From: Gammaproteobacteria bacterium
GTDB taxonomy: Bacteria > Pseudomonadota > Gammaproteobacteria > Arenicellales > Poriferihabitantaceae
Direction of reading: 5' to 3'
Assembly (NCBI GenBank): GCA_026708585.1
Contig: JAPOUQ010000064.1
Coordinates: 1-55,233, forward strand
Length of the DNA: 55,233 nt
How positions within the stretch are numbered: position 1 is the first letter of the stretch; every line of letters begins with the position of its first letter. Position numbers and translations under genes: made by a program. This document shows positions 44,439 to 53,114 of this stretch, piece after piece. A model generated the notes under the pieces. It searched no databases. It was not told the origin of the DNA and worked only from the letters and a program-made list of their open reading frames with translations.

Positions 44439-47309
44439 ATGAAATTGATACGCAAACGAACGGTGGAACCAACTGGCAAGTTCACCGGTTTAGGCGAGAC
44501 CATTGATCGGCGCACATTTTTGGCGCGGTCCGGTATCGCCGTAGGGGCGGCTACAGCAGCAACCATGCTGACTCCAGGACGAGTCAAGAAGGTGCATGCT
44601 GCGAGCAGCGAAGCCAGAATAGGCCCAGTAACCATAAAGAAAAGTGTATGTACGCACTGTTCAGTTGGTTGTGGGGTGGTTGCAGAGGTGCAAAATGGAG
44701 TTTGGACTGGTCAAGAACCCGATTTTGATTCTCCTCTGAATTTAGGTGCGCACTGCGCCAAGGGTGCATCGGTTCGAGAACACGGCCACGGTGAACGCCG
44801 TCTCAAGTACCCTATGAAACTAGTTGGTGGCAAATGGGTTCGCATGTCATGGGACGATGCGATTAATGAAGTTGGCGATGGCATGTTAAAGATCCGCGAA
44901 GAATCTGGACCGGATTCGGTGTACTGGATGGGCTCTGCTAAATTCAATAATGAGCAGGCCTACTTGTTCCGCAAGTTCGCAGCCATGTGGGGAACGAACA
45001 ACGTTGACCATCAGGCTCGTATCTGCCACTCAACCACAGTTGCTGGGGTAGCAAACACCTGGGGTTATGGTGCAATGACCAACTCCTATAATGATATGCA
45101 CAACAGCAAGGCGATGTTGTTTATCGGTTCAAACCCTGCTGAAGCGCATCCAGTCTCTTTGCAGCATATTTTTAGAGCAAAGGAGAACGGCTCCAAAATG
45201 ATTGTAATTGATCCACGGTACACCCGTACCGCGGCTCATGCTGACCACTATGTCCGTATTCGCCCCGGTAGCGATGTAGCAATTATGTGGGGCATGCTCT
45301 GGCACATTTTTGAAAATGGTTGGGAAGACAAGGAATATATCCGTCAGCGTGTTTACGGTCTGGATGAAGTTCGGGCAGAGGTAGCAAAATGGAATCCAGA
45401 GGAAACCGAGCGAGTTACTGGTGCACCTGAGGAAGTAGTTAAAACAGCAGCCAAACTGATGGCTGAAAACTCTCCGGCTACTTTTGTTTGGTGCATGGGC
45501 GGTACTCAACACACGATTGGGAATAATAATACCCGTGCCTACTGCGCATTTCAGTTGGCGTTGGGTAATATTGGCAAATCTGGTGGAGGTGCAAATATCT
45601 TCCGTGGACATGACAATGTACAGGGCGCTACTGATTTCTGTGTGTTGTCACATTCACTGCCGGGCTACTATGGTTTGAGTGATGGAGCATGGAAGCATTG
45701 GTCGAAAGTTTGGGACCTTGAGCACGAGTGGGTCAAAGGTCGTTTCCATGCAGACAAAGTAGAAGGTGATAAAGGGAAGCCAATTCATCCGATGAACTAC
45801 CGAGGAATTCCGGTGTCGCGATGGGTTGATGGAGTGCTTGAAGAGAGCATTGGACAGAGTGACAATATCCGCTGTATGGTTTGGGCTGGGCATGCGGTAA
45901 ATAGTCAGACTCGTGGACCGGAAATGAAGAAGGCCATGAGTAAACTGGATATGATGGTAATCATTGATCCATATCCAACCCATGCCGCTGTTATGCATGA
46001 TCGCACTGATGGAGTCTATCTATTGCCGGCTTGTACTCAATTTGAAACCTATGGTTCGGTTACTGCTTCGAATCGCTCATTACAGTGGCGTGAAAAAGTT
46101 GTCGAGCCGTTGTTTGAGTCTCTTCCCGATCACACAATTTTCTACAAATTCGCCAAGAAATTCGGATTTGAGAATGAGTTGTGCAAAAATATCGCAGTCG
46201 AGAATGACGAACCAAATATTGAAGATATTACCCGCGAGTTCAATCGGGGTATGTGGACAATTGGTTACACCGGACAGAGTCCTGAGCGATTAAAGCTCCA
46301 TTTAGCGAACAAGCATACCTTCAACACCACAACTCTCAAGGCTGAGGGTGGTCCCTGTGATGGAGATTACTATGGCATGCCTTGGCCTTGCTGGGGTAAT
46401 CCTGAAATGAATCATCCGGGAACGCCAATTTTGTATGACACCAGCAAGCCGGTAGCTGAAGGTGGTTTGGCTTTCCGTGCGCGTTTTGGAGTTGAGCATG
46501 AAGGCAATAACATTCTAGCGGTTGACTCTTGGCCCAAAGGTTCGGAAATCCAGGGTGGACATCCTGAATTTACAGCGGACCTCCTCAAACAACTTGGTTG
46601 GTGGGATGAGTTGACCTCAGAGGAAAAAGCACTCGCGGACGGCAAGAACTGGAAAACCGATCTTTCAGGGGGCATCCAGCGGGTGGCCATCAAGCATGGC
46701 TGTCCTCCGTTTGGAAATGCAAAAGCCCGAGCGATTGTTTGGACTTTCCCGGACCGAGTGCCTATCCACCGTGAACCGCTGTATACGCCTGATCGTGCAT
46801 TGGCAGCAAAATATCCAACCTATGAGGACAGGAAACGTTTTTACCGTCTCCCGACTCGTTATATGTCAATCCAAAAAGATGATTGGACCAAAGATTTCCC
46901 GATCGTTTTTACGAGTGGAAGACTGGTTGAGTATGAGGGTGGCGGTGAGGAATCACGTTCAAACCCTTGGCTAGCTGAATTGCAACAAGAGATGTTCGCA
47001 GAGGTGAATCCGAAGGATGCTAATGATGTGGGTCTTAAGGATGGGGACATGATCTGGATTGAAACACCTGAAGGTGCTCGTATCAAGGTTAAAACAATGA
47101 TTACCCGCCGTGTGGCTCCAGGTGTTGTGTTTACACCGTTCCACTTTGGCGGATGGTATGAAGGTGAAGACCTGGTTGATAAGTATCCATCAGGAGCCGA
47201 GCCATATGTCAGGGGTGAGGCGTGTAACACCGCGTTTACCTATGGGTATGACTCTGTAACACAGATGCAGGAGTCGAAAGTGACCCTGTGTCGAATTAAA
47301 CTCGCATAA
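44439..47309 (+). CDS. fdhA: Formate dehydrogenase catalytic subunit (Mo/W-bis-MGD, Cys form)
   Basis: The 956-residue protein oxidises formate to CO2. It carries a Tat signal (DRRTFLARSGIAV, about residues 23-35), the N-terminal 4Fe-4S motif CTHCSVGCG, and molybdopterin-binding regions such as MGSAKFNNEQAYLFRKFAAM and RGHDNVQGATD. The metal ligand is Cys196 in QARICHSTTV; the codon is TGC at 45024-45026, so this is not a selenocysteine form. The Tat signal places it on the periplasmic side with FdhB and the cytochrome. AGGAG sits eight bases before ATG 44439. Confidence 0.95.
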   Translation: MKLIRKRTVEPTGKFTGLGETIDRRTFLARSGIAVGAATAATMLTPGRVKKVHAASSEARIGPVTIKKSVCTHCSVGCGVVAEVQNGVWTGQEPDFDSPLNLGAHCAKGASVREHGHGERRLKYPMKLVGGKWVRMSWDDAINEVGDGMLKIREESGPDSVYWMGSAKFNNEQAYLFRKFAAMWGTNNVDHQARICHSTTVAGVANTWGYGAMTNSYNDMHNSKAMLFIGSNPAEAHPVSLQHIFRAKENGSKMIVIDPRYTRTAAHADHYVRIRPGSDVAIMWGMLWHIFENGWEDKEYIRQRVYGLDEVRAEVAKWNPEETERVTGAPEEVVKTAAKLMAENSPATFVWCMGGTQHTIGNNNTRAYCAFQLALGNIGKSGGGANIFRGHDNVQGATDFCVLSHSLPGYYGLSDGAWKHWSKVWDLEHEWVKGRFHADKVEGDKGKPIHPMNYRGIPVSRWVDGVLEESIGQSDNIRCMVWAGHAVNSQTRGPEMKKAMSKLDMMVIIDPYPTHAAVMHDRTDGVYLLPACTQFETYGSVTASNRSLQWREKVVEPLFESLPDHTIFYKFAKKFGFENELCKNIAVENDEPNIEDITREFNRGMWTIGYTGQSPERLKLHLANKHTFNTTTLKAEGGPCDGDYYGMPWPCWGNPEMNHPGTPILYDTSKPVAEGGLAFRARFGVEHEGNNILAVDSWPKGSEIQGGHPEFTADLLKQLGWWDELTSEEKALADGKNWKTDLSGGIQRVAIKHGCPPFGNAKARAIVWTFPDRVPIHREPLYTPDRALAAKYPTYEDRKRFYRLPTRYMSIQKDDWTKDFPIVFTSGRLVEYEGGGEESRSNPWLAELQQEMFAEVNPKDANDVGLKDGDMIWIETPEGARIKVKTMITRRVAPGVVFTPFHFGGWYEGEDLVDKYPSGAEPYVRGEACNTAFTYGYDSVTQMQESKVTLCRIKLA

Positions 47310-47326
47310 GGGAGGAGGACAGAACA

Positions 47327-47917
47327 ATGGCAAAAATGAAATTTCTTTGCGATGCTGAGCGATGCATTGAATGCAATGGTTGTGTTACCGCCTGTAAGAA
47401 CGAGAATGAGGTTCCATGGGGCGTTAACCGTCGGCGTGTAATTACATTAGGTGATGGAGAAGTTGGTGAAAAATCAATTTCGGTGGCTTGCATGCACTGT
47501 ACGGATGCGCCATGCTCTGCGGTTTGTCCAGTCGATTGTTTTTATACGACTGATGATGGAATCGTCTTGCATGATAAGGATTTGTGTATCGGATGTGGGT
47601 ATTGTTTCTATGCCTGCCCGTTTGGTGCACCACAGTACCCCTCGGAGCAGGCTTTTGGTGTACGCGGAAAAATGGATAAGTGTACATTCTGTGCCGGCGG
47701 TCCGGTAGATGATAACTCTGTAGCGGAATATGACAAATACGGTGCGAATCGTGTATCTCAAGGCAAGCTTCCGCTGTGTGCAGAGATGTGTTCTACGAAA
47801 GCATTGCTAGCTGGGGATGGAGACATGGTTGCAGATATCTATCGTGAAAGGATTCTTAAACGAGGTGATCGACCTCAAACATGGGGTTGGGAAAAAGCCT
47901 ACGGATCTGCAGTTTAG
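47327..47917 (+). CDS. fdhB: Formate dehydrogenase iron-sulfur subunit
   Basis: The 196-residue protein carries four 4Fe-4S motifs: CIECNGCVTACKNEN, CMHCTDAPCSAVCPV, CIGCGYCFYACPFGAP, and a last set CTFC plus CAEMC. It passes electrons from FdhA to the membrane cytochrome. A strong ribosome binding site GGGAGGAGGA precedes its ATG 17 bases after the fdhA stop. It has no membrane anchor of the FdnH type. Confidence 0.95.
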   Translation: MAKMKFLCDAERCIECNGCVTACKNENEVPWGVNRRRVITLGDGEVGEKSISVACMHCTDAPCSAVCPVDCFYTTDDGIVLHDKDLCIGCGYCFYACPFGAPQYPSEQAFGVRGKMDKCTFCAGGPVDDNSVAEYDKYGANRVSQGKLPLCAEMCSTKALLAGDGDMVADIYRERILKRGDRPQTWGWEKAYGSAV

Positions 47918-47930
47918 TTTTTGATATTTT

Positions 47931-47949
47931 GGGGGGCTGATTGCCCCCC
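47931..47949 (+). other. Intercistronic G/C hairpin after fdhB
   Basis: GGGGGG and CCCCCC with a seven-base loop form a strong hairpin 13 bases after the fdhB stop. It lacks a T run (ATTCTATA follows), so it is more likely an mRNA-stability or partial-termination element than a full terminator. Confidence 0.55.
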
Positions 47950-48003
47950 ATTCTATATCAGGTTTACTGTGTATCAGGCGAATAAACTTCAGGAGATTTG
48001 CAA

Positions 48004-48198
48004 ATGAATGCTTCTATACAAAAACTGGCGGTATGGACAGGGGTTCTGTTTCTCACGGTCTCGTTGACTGGTTGTTATGAGTCCCCAACAGTTACTTTGT
48101 TCGAGCCGGGAGTGTATAAAGGTGCCGCTGATCCGTTACTCACTAGTTCTGACAACGAATCATTGAATGAGCGTTTCACTGGTCAAATGGACCGCTAG
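48004..48198 (+). CDS. Small lipoprotein of formate dehydrogenase operon
   Basis: The 64-residue product has a lipoprotein signal with lipobox LTGC (residues about 22-25) followed by a short polar tail YESPTVTLFEPGVYKGAADP. It sits between fdhB and the cytochrome gene, with AGGAG about six bases before its ATG. It may be a small membrane-anchored subunit or assembly factor. The function is unknown. Confidence 0.8.
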   Translation: MNASIQKLAVWTGVLFLTVSLTGCYESPTVTLFEPGVYKGAADPLLTSSDNESLNERFTGQMDR

Positions 48199-48229
48199 CG
48201 TTCAGGGCATATATAAGAGAGAAACTACC

Positions 48230-49312
48230 ATGTCATCAAAAACAGTTACTGCCGACAAAGCTCGGCGGCGATTTCGTGCCATGGGATGGTCAATGTTATT
48301 GATCTTCGCATGTGCAATCATTTTACCTACCACCTCTTATTTGATACCAACAGAGACTGCTAATGCTCAGGTAGTTGATGATCAAAACCAACGTTCCAAT
48401 TTCTGGCGAGCGGTACGAGAAGGGGGCTCCGGCTACAGTTCAGTCAAGGGTCCAGAGACAGGAGTGTTTATCGACAACGGCGGTCAGAATTGGCGACAAT
48501 TAAGAAATGGCCCGATAAGTACATATGGCGGATGGGCCTTGATCATCGCAGTTCTAGGGTGTATTGGGTTTTTTCTGGTTCGAGGAAAGATCAAGATTGG
48601 TGCTGAAATATCCGGCAGGAAAGTCCAGCGTTGGGAAACTTGGGAACGATTCATGCACTGGTTCACTGCTGCAGGATTTGTGATTCTCGCCATTACTGGA
48701 CTGAGTATGCTGTTTGGTCGGTTGGTATTGATTCCAATAATGGGTCCTGAAGGCTTTGCTCTTTGGGCGAATATGTCGATCAATGTGCACAATGCGGTTG
48801 GGCCGTTTTTCTCCATCGGTGTGCTTGGTATGTTTTTGTTTTGGGTTAAGCACAATTTTTTTAATGCCGTAGATTTGAAATGGTTTGCATCTGGTGGTGG
48901 AATCATCGGTAATGCGCATCCTAGTGCTGGGAAATTGAATGGTGGAGAGAAGGTTTGGTTCTGGGTAGTAATACTGGTTGGTTTGATCGCCGTATGCGGT
49001 TCTGGCTTTGCTTTGATCGGATGGCTTGCTCAATTGGGAATAGGGGATGAGACGCGTGCTACGATGCAGTTTATGCATAAAGTTCATGCAATTGGAGCGA
49101 TTCTCTGGATTACGATGTTCGTTGGGCATGCCTATATTGGAACGATTGGAACTGAAGGTGCATTGGAAGGTATGACTACTGGACAGGTGAGCGAAGAGTG
49201 GGCGAAGCAACACCATGACCTTTGGTACGATGAGGTTAAAGGTACAGTTGTTGGGCAGGACAAGCCCGCCACAGGTTCAGGAGTTTCGCACCCTAGTACT
49301 AGTACAACTTAA
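48230..49312 (+). CDS. fdhC: Formate dehydrogenase cytochrome b subunit
   Basis: The 360-residue membrane protein has an N-terminal helix (SMLLIFACAIILPTTSYLI), an extra periplasmic stretch of about 80 residues, and then the four-helix FdoI-type core with haem ligands expected in WERFMHWFTAAG, NVHNAVGPFF and MHKVHAIGAILWITMFVGHAY. It carries electrons from FdhB to quinone. I start it at ATG 48230; the upstream frame overlaps the lipoprotein gene. A strong terminator follows, closing the structural operon. Confidence 0.93.
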   Translation: MSSKTVTADKARRRFRAMGWSMLLIFACAIILPTTSYLIPTETANAQVVDDQNQRSNFWRAVREGGSGYSSVKGPETGVFIDNGGQNWRQLRNGPISTYGGWALIIAVLGCIGFFLVRGKIKIGAEISGRKVQRWETWERFMHWFTAAGFVILAITGLSMLFGRLVLIPIMGPEGFALWANMSINVHNAVGPFFSIGVLGMFLFWVKHNFFNAVDLKWFASGGGIIGNAHPSAGKLNGGEKVWFWVVILVGLIAVCGSGFALIGWLAQLGIGDETRATMQFMHKVHAIGAILWITMFVGHAYIGTIGTEGALEGMTTGQVSEEWAKQHHDLWYDEVKGTVVGQDKPATGSGVSHPSTSTT

Positions 49313-49332
49313 CCTCTGGAATAAGGTAAACG

Positions 49333-49358
49333 ACCCCTGTCATTGACAGGGGTTTTTT
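49333..49358 (+). terminator. Rho-independent terminator after fdhC
   Basis: An eight-base stem CCCCTGTC / GACAGGGG with an ATT loop is followed by TTTTTT. It ends the formate dehydrogenase transcript 21 bases after the cytochrome stop; the four genes downstream then need their own promoter or read-through. Confidence 0.92.
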
Positions 49359-49383
49359 ACGCCTACAAGTTTTGCGCAGAAAT

Positions 49384-49932
49384 ATGGCAGTGTACTTTTT
49401 TCCCGAGTGGGTTTCGAATAGCATGAGAAAATCAGGTGCTATGGCTACCTGTTCCGTGGTGAAATTTGAAGACGATGGTGAATGGGAGACAGCGGCATTT
49501 ATCGAGGTGGGTGGTAAAGAGTGCAAGGAAGACCGTCGTATCCTGAAGCGTTCAAAATCTGCATTTAATGTCGCGATTGAAGCGGATATTATTGAACACA
49601 CATTTGCAAGTATTTTTGTTTTACGTTTTGAGATTATGACTAAACCTCATGATCCTCTGGTTGGAGAGGTGCTGGTTGCTCCGGGTATTGGTAGCCCTCA
49701 CTTTGATGTGCTGGATAATCTAACTCGGCAAGATAGCATGCGATTTTATTTTGGTGATGGTTCTTATCGTATTCTATTTTCGCAAGATGTTTCATTATCG
49801 GAAAAGGTGCGAACAGGATTACAAGAAGTACTTAACAGTACTGTGCGCAGTGATGCGCTAATCAGGTTGACAGGGAAGTATGATGTAAATCGGGCCATGA
49901 GTGAAATTGTGCAATATTATGCCTATCGATAA
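49384..49932 (+). CDS. Protein of unknown function downstream of fdh operon
   Basis: I do not recognise this 182-residue protein. It has no signal peptide and no membrane segment; its N-terminal half alternates charged and aliphatic residues (WETAAFIEVGGKE), and its C-terminal half contains MTKPHDPLVGEVLVAPGIGS and a helical end. Possible starts are ATG 49384, 49422 and 49441 and an upstream TTG 49372. Its stop overlaps the ankyrin gene by 14 bases, so the two are coupled. It begins right after the fdhC terminator. Confidence 0.7.
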   Translation: MAVYFFPEWVSNSMRKSGAMATCSVVKFEDDGEWETAAFIEVGGKECKEDRRILKRSKSAFNVAIEADIIEHTFASIFVLRFEIMTKPHDPLVGEVLVAPGIGSPHFDVLDNLTRQDSMRFYFGDGSYRILFSQDVSLSEKVRTGLQEVLNSTVRSDALIRLTGKYDVNRAMSEIVQYYAYR

Positions 49933-50677
49933 TGTATTGAGTTTCATCCGTCAAGTTGGACTGGCTTTGTTCATCTATTGTATCCATGTGTCTAGTGGAA
50001 TAGGATTGGACAGTTTTTCTGAAGCGGTATATAAGAATGATATAACGGGTATGGAAGCTTTTCTTGACAACCCGGAGTCAATACCAAATATTGATGTTCG
50101 AGGTATCAATGGGAAGACTGCATTAATGATTGCTGCTAGGGCGGGAGAACTGGATATGGTGAAGGAACTCCTGCAGCGAGGAGCGAATCCAAATTCGGCC
50201 AACATCAACGGTGGTACCCCACTTATGTTTGCAGCAATCAGCGGTAATACTCTGATTATTGATGAGCTGTTGAGTTGGGATGCAAAAGTGAATGCGACTG
50301 GTAGCAATGGTTGGAATGCTTTAATGGTCGCGAGCGCTAAAGGCTTTTCCGATACTGTAAAACGGTTGCTAGACTATGGTGCTGATATCAATGCTGCGGA
50401 CGTCTATCTCTGGACTCCGTTGCATCGCGCAGCTTATGAAAATCGTTTATCTGCCGTAGAGGTTCTCCTTGATCATGAAGATATTGAAGTAGATTTTCAA
50501 GATGATCATGGAGCAACTCCATTACATCATGCGGCGGTAATGGGTCATCAGAAAGTTGTTGAGAAATTACTTGAGGCCGGAGCAGACCCATTGTTGCAGG
50601 ATTCGTATGGTCGAATTGCATCGGATTATGCCAGAGGTGGTGGTCATGAGTCATTAGCAGAGCGTCTCGATACCTAG
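49919..50677 (+). CDS. Exported ankyrin-repeat protein
   Basis: A hydrophobic N-terminal segment (VGLALFIYCIHVSSGIG) suggests export or anchoring. After it come about six ankyrin repeats, for example GKTALMIAARAGELDMVKEL, GGTPLMFAAISGNTLIIDEL, NALMVASAKGFSDTVKRLLD and TPLHHAAVMGHQKVVEKLLE. Ankyrin repeats bind partner proteins. The ATG at 49919 overlaps the previous gene. The last residues GGGHESLAERLDT close a final repeat. Its place next to a formate dehydrogenase locus suggests assembly or scaffolding, which is inference. Confidence 0.85.
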   Translation: MPIDNVLSFIRQVGLALFIYCIHVSSGIGLDSFSEAVYKNDITGMEAFLDNPESIPNIDVRGINGKTALMIAARAGELDMVKELLQRGANPNSANINGGTPLMFAAISGNTLIIDELLSWDAKVNATGSNGWNALMVASAKGFSDTVKRLLDYGADINAADVYLWTPLHRAAYENRLSAVEVLLDHEDIEVDFQDDHGATPLHHAAVMGHQKVVEKLLEAGADPLLQDSYGRIASDYARGGGHESLAERLDT

Positions 50678-50686
50678 ACCGGATGT

Positions 50687-51436
50687 ATGGAAAAAGATAC
50701 TCTTGAACTCCCTAGTGCCTATGATCTTCTAGAAGTTGCTGAGTCAGATGATATTCGTAAGCTCGCTGCAATTACTGCTAATGATGGTGGAGGTGAAGGA
50801 ACACTGATCTGGCTTAAAAAACAGACTGCAGGTCACGAATGGGATGGTCGTCCCTGGTACAGTGAAGAGGGGGATTTGCATTGTTCGGTTTTGTTAGAGC
50901 CCGAGTTTGAGCGACAACACTATGCTGAGATGTTGCTGGTAGCAAGTGTAAGTATGGGTCAGGCACTGGCCCAGTATCTTTCACCAATGACCGCGTTAGG
51001 ATATGATTGGCCAGACAAGTTAATGATTGCCAATCATGTGGTGGGTCGAGTTTGGGTTCAATATGGAGGTGAATCAAAGCCATGGCTAAGTATCAGTAGT
51101 TCGATCAATATTTTAAATGCACCTGAAGATTTTTCGATTCCGGCAATCAGTGTACGTGAAGCGGAGGGTAAGACGGAACTCAATGCAGAAAAACTGCTTC
51201 AGGCATTTTCTCGTGAATTCATTACCTGGATAAATCACTGGAATGAAAAGGGATTTTTGGATTTACTAGATCGCTGGAAGGTTCGAGGAAACCAGCCTGG
51301 AAGTTCTTATGAATCCGGTCTGATTACAGGAACACTGCATGAAATTGATAGTTATGGAAACCTGATCGTACAGGTTGATACAACCCAACAGAAGATTATT
51401 CTACTTGAGTCCTATGTTAACAAATATTCGGGGTGA
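50687..51436 (+). CDS. Biotin/lipoate-ligase-fold protein, catalytic residues altered
   Basis: The 249-residue protein has the outline of the BirA/LplA/LipB fold: GEGTLIWLKKQTAGHEWDGR with PWYSEEGDLHCSVLLEPE (residues 36-73), the YDWPDKLMIANHVVGRVWVQ region (about 106-125) and a small BPL_C-like barrel at the end (SGLITGTLHEIDSYGNLIVQ). Residues needed in BirA are changed: the Arg cluster of GRGRRGR reads GHEWDGR, KWPND reads DWPDK, and the KLAG-type lysine is replaced in NHVVG. It is thus probably a cofactor- or peptide-binding protein without ligase activity. It follows the ankyrin gene by nine bases. Confidence 0.8.
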   Translation: MEKDTLELPSAYDLLEVAESDDIRKLAAITANDGGGEGTLIWLKKQTAGHEWDGRPWYSEEGDLHCSVLLEPEFERQHYAEMLLVASVSMGQALAQYLSPMTALGYDWPDKLMIANHVVGRVWVQYGGESKPWLSISSSINILNAPEDFSIPAISVREAEGKTELNAEKLLQAFSREFITWINHWNEKGFLDLLDRWKVRGNQPGSSYESGLITGTLHEIDSYGNLIVQVDTTQQKIILLESYVNKYSG

Positions 51437-51442
51437 TGGATT

Positions 51443-52177
51443 ATGAAGAGTAAACCGTTTCAGAAAGGAAGACGATCTTTTTTTAAGATGTGTCTGTCGA
51501 CATTGTCTTTGGTTGGGGCAAGCCCGTATTTACTCGCCCAAAGTGAAGCAACTTCCAAGACGTATAACCGTGTGAAGTTAACATTGGCGAATGGTGAGGA
51601 TTTAACATCTGAAAGTTTACGAAAATCCGATTATTTTCTGTTTAATTATCCTTATGTAACTACTCCATGTTTTTTGATTGATCTAAAAAAAGCTGTTGAT
51701 TCACCCATGGAATCGAGTTGGCCGGGTGGCGTTGGAAAGTATCGTTCGGTGGTGTGTTATTCAGCAATTTGTGCTCACAAGCAGACCTATCCAGCGAGAA
51801 GTTTCAGTTTCATAAACTTCAGACCGGAAGAAATTACCTATCGTGATCGAGAGAATAATTTGGTGAAACGTTCGGGATTGATTTATTGTTGTTCAGAGAG
51901 GAGTGTATATGATCCATCTCAGGGTGCTGAGGTTTTAAGTGGTCCGGCTCCGGTTTCATTGACAACTATTCTTCTGGAACATGATACTGAGTCCGATCAT
52001 TTCTATGCTGTTGGTACTTTGGGAGTGGAACAATATGAGGCATTTTTTGATCGTTTCATATTCCGTGTTGCGTTGGAAAATAGCTTAGAAGGTCCAGAAG
52101 AGACGCGTGTCTTAGCCGAGGATTCGACAATCGTTTATACATCAGGGGAGTATAGTGCTCAGAGTGTTGGTTGTTGA
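51443..52177 (+). CDS. Tat-exported Rieske-like protein with altered ligand motif
   Basis: The 244-residue protein starts with a twin-arginine signal (KGRRSFFKMCLSTLSLVGAS). The first half of a Rieske motif is present as C110-A-H112 in SAICAHK. The second half is Y-C149-C150-S-E-R-SVYDP, where a canonical protein has C-P-C-H-G-S; the ligand histidine is Glu152. The flanking VYDPSQGAEVLSGPAPVSL is typical of Rieske proteins. It could bind a 2Fe-2S cluster with a Glu ligand, a different metal, or none. It is the last gene of a four-gene run and would be a periplasmic partner of the formate dehydrogenase. Confidence 0.8.
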   Translation: MKSKPFQKGRRSFFKMCLSTLSLVGASPYLLAQSEATSKTYNRVKLTLANGEDLTSESLRKSDYFLFNYPYVTTPCFLIDLKKAVDSPMESSWPGGVGKYRSVVCYSAICAHKQTYPARSFSFINFRPEEITYRDRENNLVKRSGLIYCCSERSVYDPSQGAEVLSGPAPVSLTTILLEHDTESDHFYAVGTLGVEQYEAFFDRFIFRVALENSLEGPEETRVLAEDSTIVYTSGEYSAQSVGC

Positions 52178-52348
52178 GTGACAGTAAATTCTTGTTGCCT
52201 ATTCCTGCTTGAATTTGATTCAATAGAGTGGGTTTTTGGAGGTTTCGGCATATCTGACTTTCCGGTCATGTGTAGAGTTGGTATTTAGTCAGAAAGGGAC
52301 GTGTTCCAATTAAGATTGGAAATCAGAATTTAATGGTCCCTGAATGAT

Positions 52349-52450
52349 ATGAAGTACTGTATTGAAGAAATCGAAAACCGCTTGCTTCAAGGTGAGGATA
52401 GTGGTTGGGAATTCAAACAAGTCGAGTTCTCTGGAAATAGAACCGAAGAG
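52349..52450 (+). pseudogene. AlbA_2/Schlafen-type domain fragment
   Basis: The frame from 52349 reads MKYCIEEIENRLLQGED followed by SGWEFKQVEFSGNR, which resembles the start of AlbA_2 (divergent AAA-4) DNA-binding domain proteins, where EDSxxEFKxVxFxGNR is the usual opening. Homology ends near 52450, where the antisense MNT remnant begins. Only about 33 residues are left. Confidence 0.5.
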
Positions 52451-52701
52451 GCTCCTTCCATTTTGTCAAACAAAAGTAGATCCATTCTCTGTGGTACAGT
52501 TAATTCCTCTAGAGAATCCAATATACCCCCATGATCCATAATCGCCAGTTCGTTACCGAAAAATGCGATGTCAATATCTGAACTTTTCGTAAAATTACCC
52601 ATTGCTCTAGAACCAAATAAAACTGCCCGTTACCCTCGATTATTTGCTCGAATCACATTAATAATTGGGTTGCGATGTGCGTCTTTCAGACCATCAGTCA
52701 T
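52388..52701 (-). pseudogene. MNT-domain nucleotidyltransferase, interrupted
   Basis: Read leftwards from ATG 52701, MTDGLKDAHRNPIINVIRANN is followed by an in-frame TAA at 52630, after which the same frame continues AVLFGSRAMGNFTKSSDIDIAFFG. The GS(x)10DxD signature of minimal nucleotidyltransferases is thus present, but a stop precedes it. AAGGAG lies ten bases before the ATG. Downstream homology ends around DLLLFDKMEGASS, at the junction with the AlbA_2 fragment. In HEPN-MNT systems MNT proteins are antitoxins that AMPylate the HEPN partner. Confidence 0.75.
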
Positions 52702-53114
52702 TGATTTTGCTTTCTCCTTTAAAGTTGAATATACGCGAGCAAGAACAGGAAAGTAATGTTCCAGGATCAGGTTTTCTGCTTCAATCGCCGGATTCTTTTG
52801 GTGGGTGTGGTACAACACATTTCGGTTTTTTAGACACTCAAAAAGCATTTCGCAATCCGAAGTATTAATGTATCCGGCTTTCAAAACTTCTTTTGATGTT
52901 TCCACGAGGTACTTTTTCTTCAAAGCACGCATAATACAGAAGATCTTTCAGTATATTCCAGGATAGTTCGAAGTAGATTTCAAAAGTCTTGATGAGTCCA
53001 TCATATTCAAGATTGGTATACATATCTTGTTGGCAGGCTTCATTGAGGTTTTCGAGAGTAATCCCCAAAAATATCAAGGCGTTGCTTCCAGCGTTCTCTA
53101 TTTGTATCACTCAT
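52702..53114 (-). pseudogene. HEPN-domain toxin, frameshifted
   Basis: The gene starts at ATG 53114 (MSDTNRERWKQRLDIFG), shifts frame near 53067 at a T5G4 run into ITLENLNEACQQDMYTNLEY and DGLIKTFEIYFELSWNILKD, then shifts again near 52885 into EVLKAGYINTSDCEMLFECL. That last frame carries the RNase motif RNVLYHTH (Rx4-6H) of HEPN proteins. The family is the HI0074-like nucleotidyltransferase-associated HEPN. Two frameshifts make it inactive, and its last frame runs without a stop into the MNT remnant. Confidence 0.75.

Noticed and set aside
45024..45026. Selenocysteine in FdhA
   Set aside because: The codon at the metal-ligand position is TGC (Cys), not TGA, and no SECIS-like requirement exists.
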